Shown: piece after piece, positions 5,431 to 6,713 of the stretch
Numbering within the stretch: the first letter of the stretch is position 1
Layout of the letters: each line of letters starts with the position of its first letter
Assembly (NCBI GenBank): GCA_022561675.1
Contig: JADFQT010000140.1
Coordinates: 1-6,713, forward strand
Direction of reading: 5' to 3'
DNA length: 6,713 nucleotides
DNA from: Chloroflexota bacterium
GTDB taxonomy: Bacteria > Chloroflexota > Dehalococcoidia > Lucifugimonadales > UBA3495
Program-made: the position numbers and the translations under genes
The notes under the pieces: generated by a model
Told to the model about the DNA's origin: nothing
Seen by the model: only the letters and a program-made list of their open reading frames with translations
Database searches by the model: none

Positions 5431-5742
5431 ATGGTCTATCAGCTACGCATCTACACCATTAACCGCGGAATGATGGACTCCTGGATCAGCCTGTTCAACG
5501 AGCACATCCGGCCCCTGCACGACCGCCTGGGCATACCGGTGCAGAACTCCTGGGTCAACGCCGACCGGACCGAGTTCATCTGGGTGCGCCGCTTCAACGA
5601 CCTAACGGAGATACCGGTCAAAGAGGCCGAATACTTCGCCTCTCCAGAACGGACGGCCTTGGCGGACCTCCCCACCAGCCACATCGCCAAGATGGAGGTT
5701 CGGGTAATCGACGCGGTTGCCGCGACCGCTGTTGTGGCCTGA
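5431..5742 (+). CDS. NIPSNAP family protein
   Basis: This is a 103-residue single-domain protein of the dimeric alpha/beta-barrel (ferredoxin-like) fold. YQLRIYTINRGMMDSWISLFNEHIRPLH (3-30) is the typical NIPSNAP start, followed by a strand with EFIWVRRFNDLTE (48-60) and the helix with AEYFASPE (66-73). The last strand is about 85-95. Small bacterial NIPSNAP proteins have no settled biochemical role; related dimeric barrels include monooxygenases, isomerases and stress proteins. GGGAGG at 5419-5424 precedes the ATG by 6 nt, and the enolase gene ends 29 nt upstream, so the two are almost surely co-transcribed. This suggests it helps process or bind the same substrate (inference). No signal peptide or membrane segment is present. 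It is about the usual length for a one-domain bacterial member. Confidence 0.9.
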   Translation: MVYQLRIYTINRGMMDSWISLFNEHIRPLHDRLGIPVQNSWVNADRTEFIWVRRFNDLTEIPVKEAEYFASPERTALADLPTSHIAKMEVRVIDAVAATAVVA

Positions 5743-5822
5743 CTCAAACTTCTCACCACAACCCCCACGACCTACATCAATTCTGCCTAAAAGTCGCATG
5801 ATAGTCTCGAGGTTATTCCGTA

Positions 5823-5850
5823 GTAGGGGCGCACGGCCGTGCGCCCCTAC
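5823..5850. repeat. Perfect 28-bp palindrome
   Basis: GTAGGGGCGCACGG (5823-5836) is followed immediately by its exact reverse complement (5837-5850). There is no spacer and no mismatch over 14-bp arms. It resembles short palindromic repeats scattered through intergenic regions of several bacterial phyla (recollection). A degraded copy sits at 24-52. No U-tract follows, so it is not a simple terminator. It lies after the NIPSNAP gene and before the SDR promoter. Confidence 0.85.
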
Positions 5851-5915
5851 GCGATGGTTATATATTCCCAGGAATTTACGCCGTTACGCGAATACAAAGG
5901 CCACCTCAACCCTCA

Positions 5916-5924
5916 TGGTACAAT
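5916..5924 (+). promoter_or_regulatory. Extended -10 promoter for the SDR gene
   Basis: TGG followed by TACAAT (5919-5924) is an extended -10 with one mismatch in the hexamer. No -35 is apparent. The predicted start is near 5931, leaving a leader of about 72 nt. An alternative TATATT at 5861-5866 has no TGn and is less favoured. Confidence 0.45.
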
Positions 5925-5952
5925 CATGCCCGCCCCACGGGAAATGGGCATG
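5925..5952. promoter_or_regulatory. Operator-like inverted repeat at the SDR transcription start
   Basis: CATGCCC (5925-5931) and GGGCATG (5946-5952) are a perfect 7-bp inverted repeat with a 14-nt spacer, directly abutting the -10. A smaller CCC/GGG pairing lies inside. It covers about -7 to +22 of the predicted start, a typical repressor position, and could also fold in the leader RNA. Confidence 0.4.
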
Positions 5953-6002
5953 GCCGGCGTGCCCGGGAAGGGGTAAATTTGCCAGCAAAGGACAGCCGTG
6001 TA

Positions 6003-6713
6003 ATGGACCTGGAACTCAAGGGAAAAGTAGCCATCGTCGGCGGAGCCAGCAAGGGCCTGGGCCGGGCCTGCGCCCAGGTATTGGCTGAGGAAGGCGCGAA
6101 GCTGACCATCTGCAGCCGCACCAAAGAGGACCTGGACAAGGCCGCGGCCGAGATTCACGAGACCACCGGGGCCGAGGTATTCGTCTTTGCCGGGGACCTG
6201 GATCAAAATGAGACCATCAAAGACCTGGTGTCCGCCACCGTGGAAAAGTACGGTCAACTGGACGTAATGGTCAACAACTCCGGCGGGCCGCCGCTGGCCA
6301 GGTCGGCCACGGCCACCGAAGAGCAGTGGGCAACGGCGGTGCAACGGTCGCTGTTGTTCTTCGCCCGTATGTGCCGCGAGGCCATTCCCCACCTGAAAAA
6401 GCAGGGCGGAGGCCGCATCATCAACATCCTGGCCAGCACGGTTTACCAGCCCATCGACAACCTGGCCCTATCCGGCGCCACCCGCATGGGGGTGGTGGCC
6501 TACGCCAAGAGCTTGGCCGACGAAGTGGGGCGGGACGGAATCCTGGTTAACAACGTCTGTCCCGGCTCCATCATGAGCGAGCGGATGCTGTCCAACGTAC
6601 AGTCCAGGGCCAACGAGAAGGGCGTGTCTTTGGAAGTGGCGTTGGAAGAACGCGCCAAAGAAACGGCCGTGGGCCGGGTGGGCCAGCCTGAGGAATTCGG
6701 CCACCTGGTGGCC
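6003..6713 (+). CDS. Short-chain dehydrogenase/reductase with atypical active site (3' end cut by window)
   Basis: The first 237 residues of an SDR are present; the frame is open at the window edge and probably lacks only a few tens of residues. The nucleotide-binding motif is GGASKGLG (13-20), the NNAG motif is NNSG (91-94), and VNNVCPGSI (182-190) is the usual strand after the active site. CSR (37-39) with R39 after the second strand suggests NADP(H). The catalytic tetrad is unusual: by alignment with FabG-like enzymes, Asn is S116, Ser is S145 (NILAST), Tyr is S157 and Lys is R161 (SGATR). A similar loss (SNAxR) occurs in a subgroup usually labelled 3-oxoacyl-ACP reductase-like, from memory. 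The start is chosen from AAAGGA 10 nt upstream and the fit of MDLELKGKVAIV to the family. It has its own promoter, so it is probably not in the enolase operon. The reaction is unknown. Confidence 0.9.
   Translation, partial: MDLELKGKVAIVGGASKGLGRACAQVLAEEGAKLTICSRTKEDLDKAAAEIHETTGAEVFVFAGDLDQNETIKDLVSATVEKYGQLDVMVNNSGGPPLARSATATEEQWATAVQRSLLFFARMCREAIPHLKKQGGGRIINILASTVYQPIDNLALSGATRMGVVAYAKSLADEVGRDGILVNNVCPGSIMSERMLSNVQSRANEKGVSLEVALEERAKETAVGRVGQPEEFGHLVA

Noticed and set aside
5913..6392. A 159-codon minus-strand frame over the SDR start.
   Set aside because: It is antisense to the SDR nucleotide-binding region and has no domain of its own.
1..6713. CRISPR array, tRNA, rRNA or insertion-sequence transposase.
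   Set aside because: No regularly spaced repeats, cloverleaf sequence, rRNA core or transposase-like protein was seen; the repeats present are isolated palindromes or two-copy direct repeats.

Overview
The window is a moderately GC-rich bacterial segment with seven complete genes, an eighth cut by the right edge, and unusually informative intergenic regions. The gene mix is an enolase-superfamily enzyme, a small NIPSNAP protein, a split thiamine-diphosphate enzyme, a PIG-L deacetylase, an atypical SDR, and ArsM with a PadR regulator. Together with palindromic intergenic repeats, this looks like a free-living Chloroflexota bacterium of the Dehalococcoidia/SAR202 type. That placement is an inference from gene content remembered from such genomes; no marker gene is present to prove it.

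Layout, left to right. 1-228: AT-richer non-coding DNA with a decayed copy of a palindromic repeat and a promoter. 229-958: two tightly spaced genes of unknown function, a small soluble protein and a three-helix membrane protein with an arginine-rich tail. 1113-1820: a PIG-L (LmbE-like) zinc deacetylase on its own promoter. 1821-1989: a convergent gap filled by a composite palindromic repeat. 1990-3270 (minus strand): a padR-arsM unit, read padR first, encoding an arsenite methyltransferase and a PadR-type repressor with a C-x-x-C-C cluster beside its recognition helix. 3271-3586: the divergent control region. 3587-5742 (plus strand): a likely catabolic operon of a TPP-binding decarboxylase subunit, an enolase-superfamily acid dehydratase/racemase and a NIPSNAP protein. 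5743-6002: a gap with a perfect 28-bp palindrome, a promoter and an operator-like inverted repeat. 6003 to the end: an SDR with a non-canonical active site.

How the parts may work together. The padR-arsM unit reads as a self-contained arsenic response. The regulator probably represses its own promoter through an inverted repeat lying on the -10 element (3374-3394), and arsenite binding to its cysteines would release it. The plus-strand cluster suggests breakdown of a hydroxy- or keto-acid: dehydration or epimerisation by the enolase-family enzyme, with decarboxylation of a 2-keto acid by the TPP enzyme. The TPP protein holds only the cofactor-binding half, and its partner subunit is not in the window.

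The most interesting points are the cysteine-bearing PadR regulator with its candidate operator, the orphan TPP subunit tied to an enolase whose K-x-K motif is K-x-Q, the SDR whose N-S-Y-K tetrad reads S-S-S-R, and extended -10 (TGn) promoters before all five transcription units examined.
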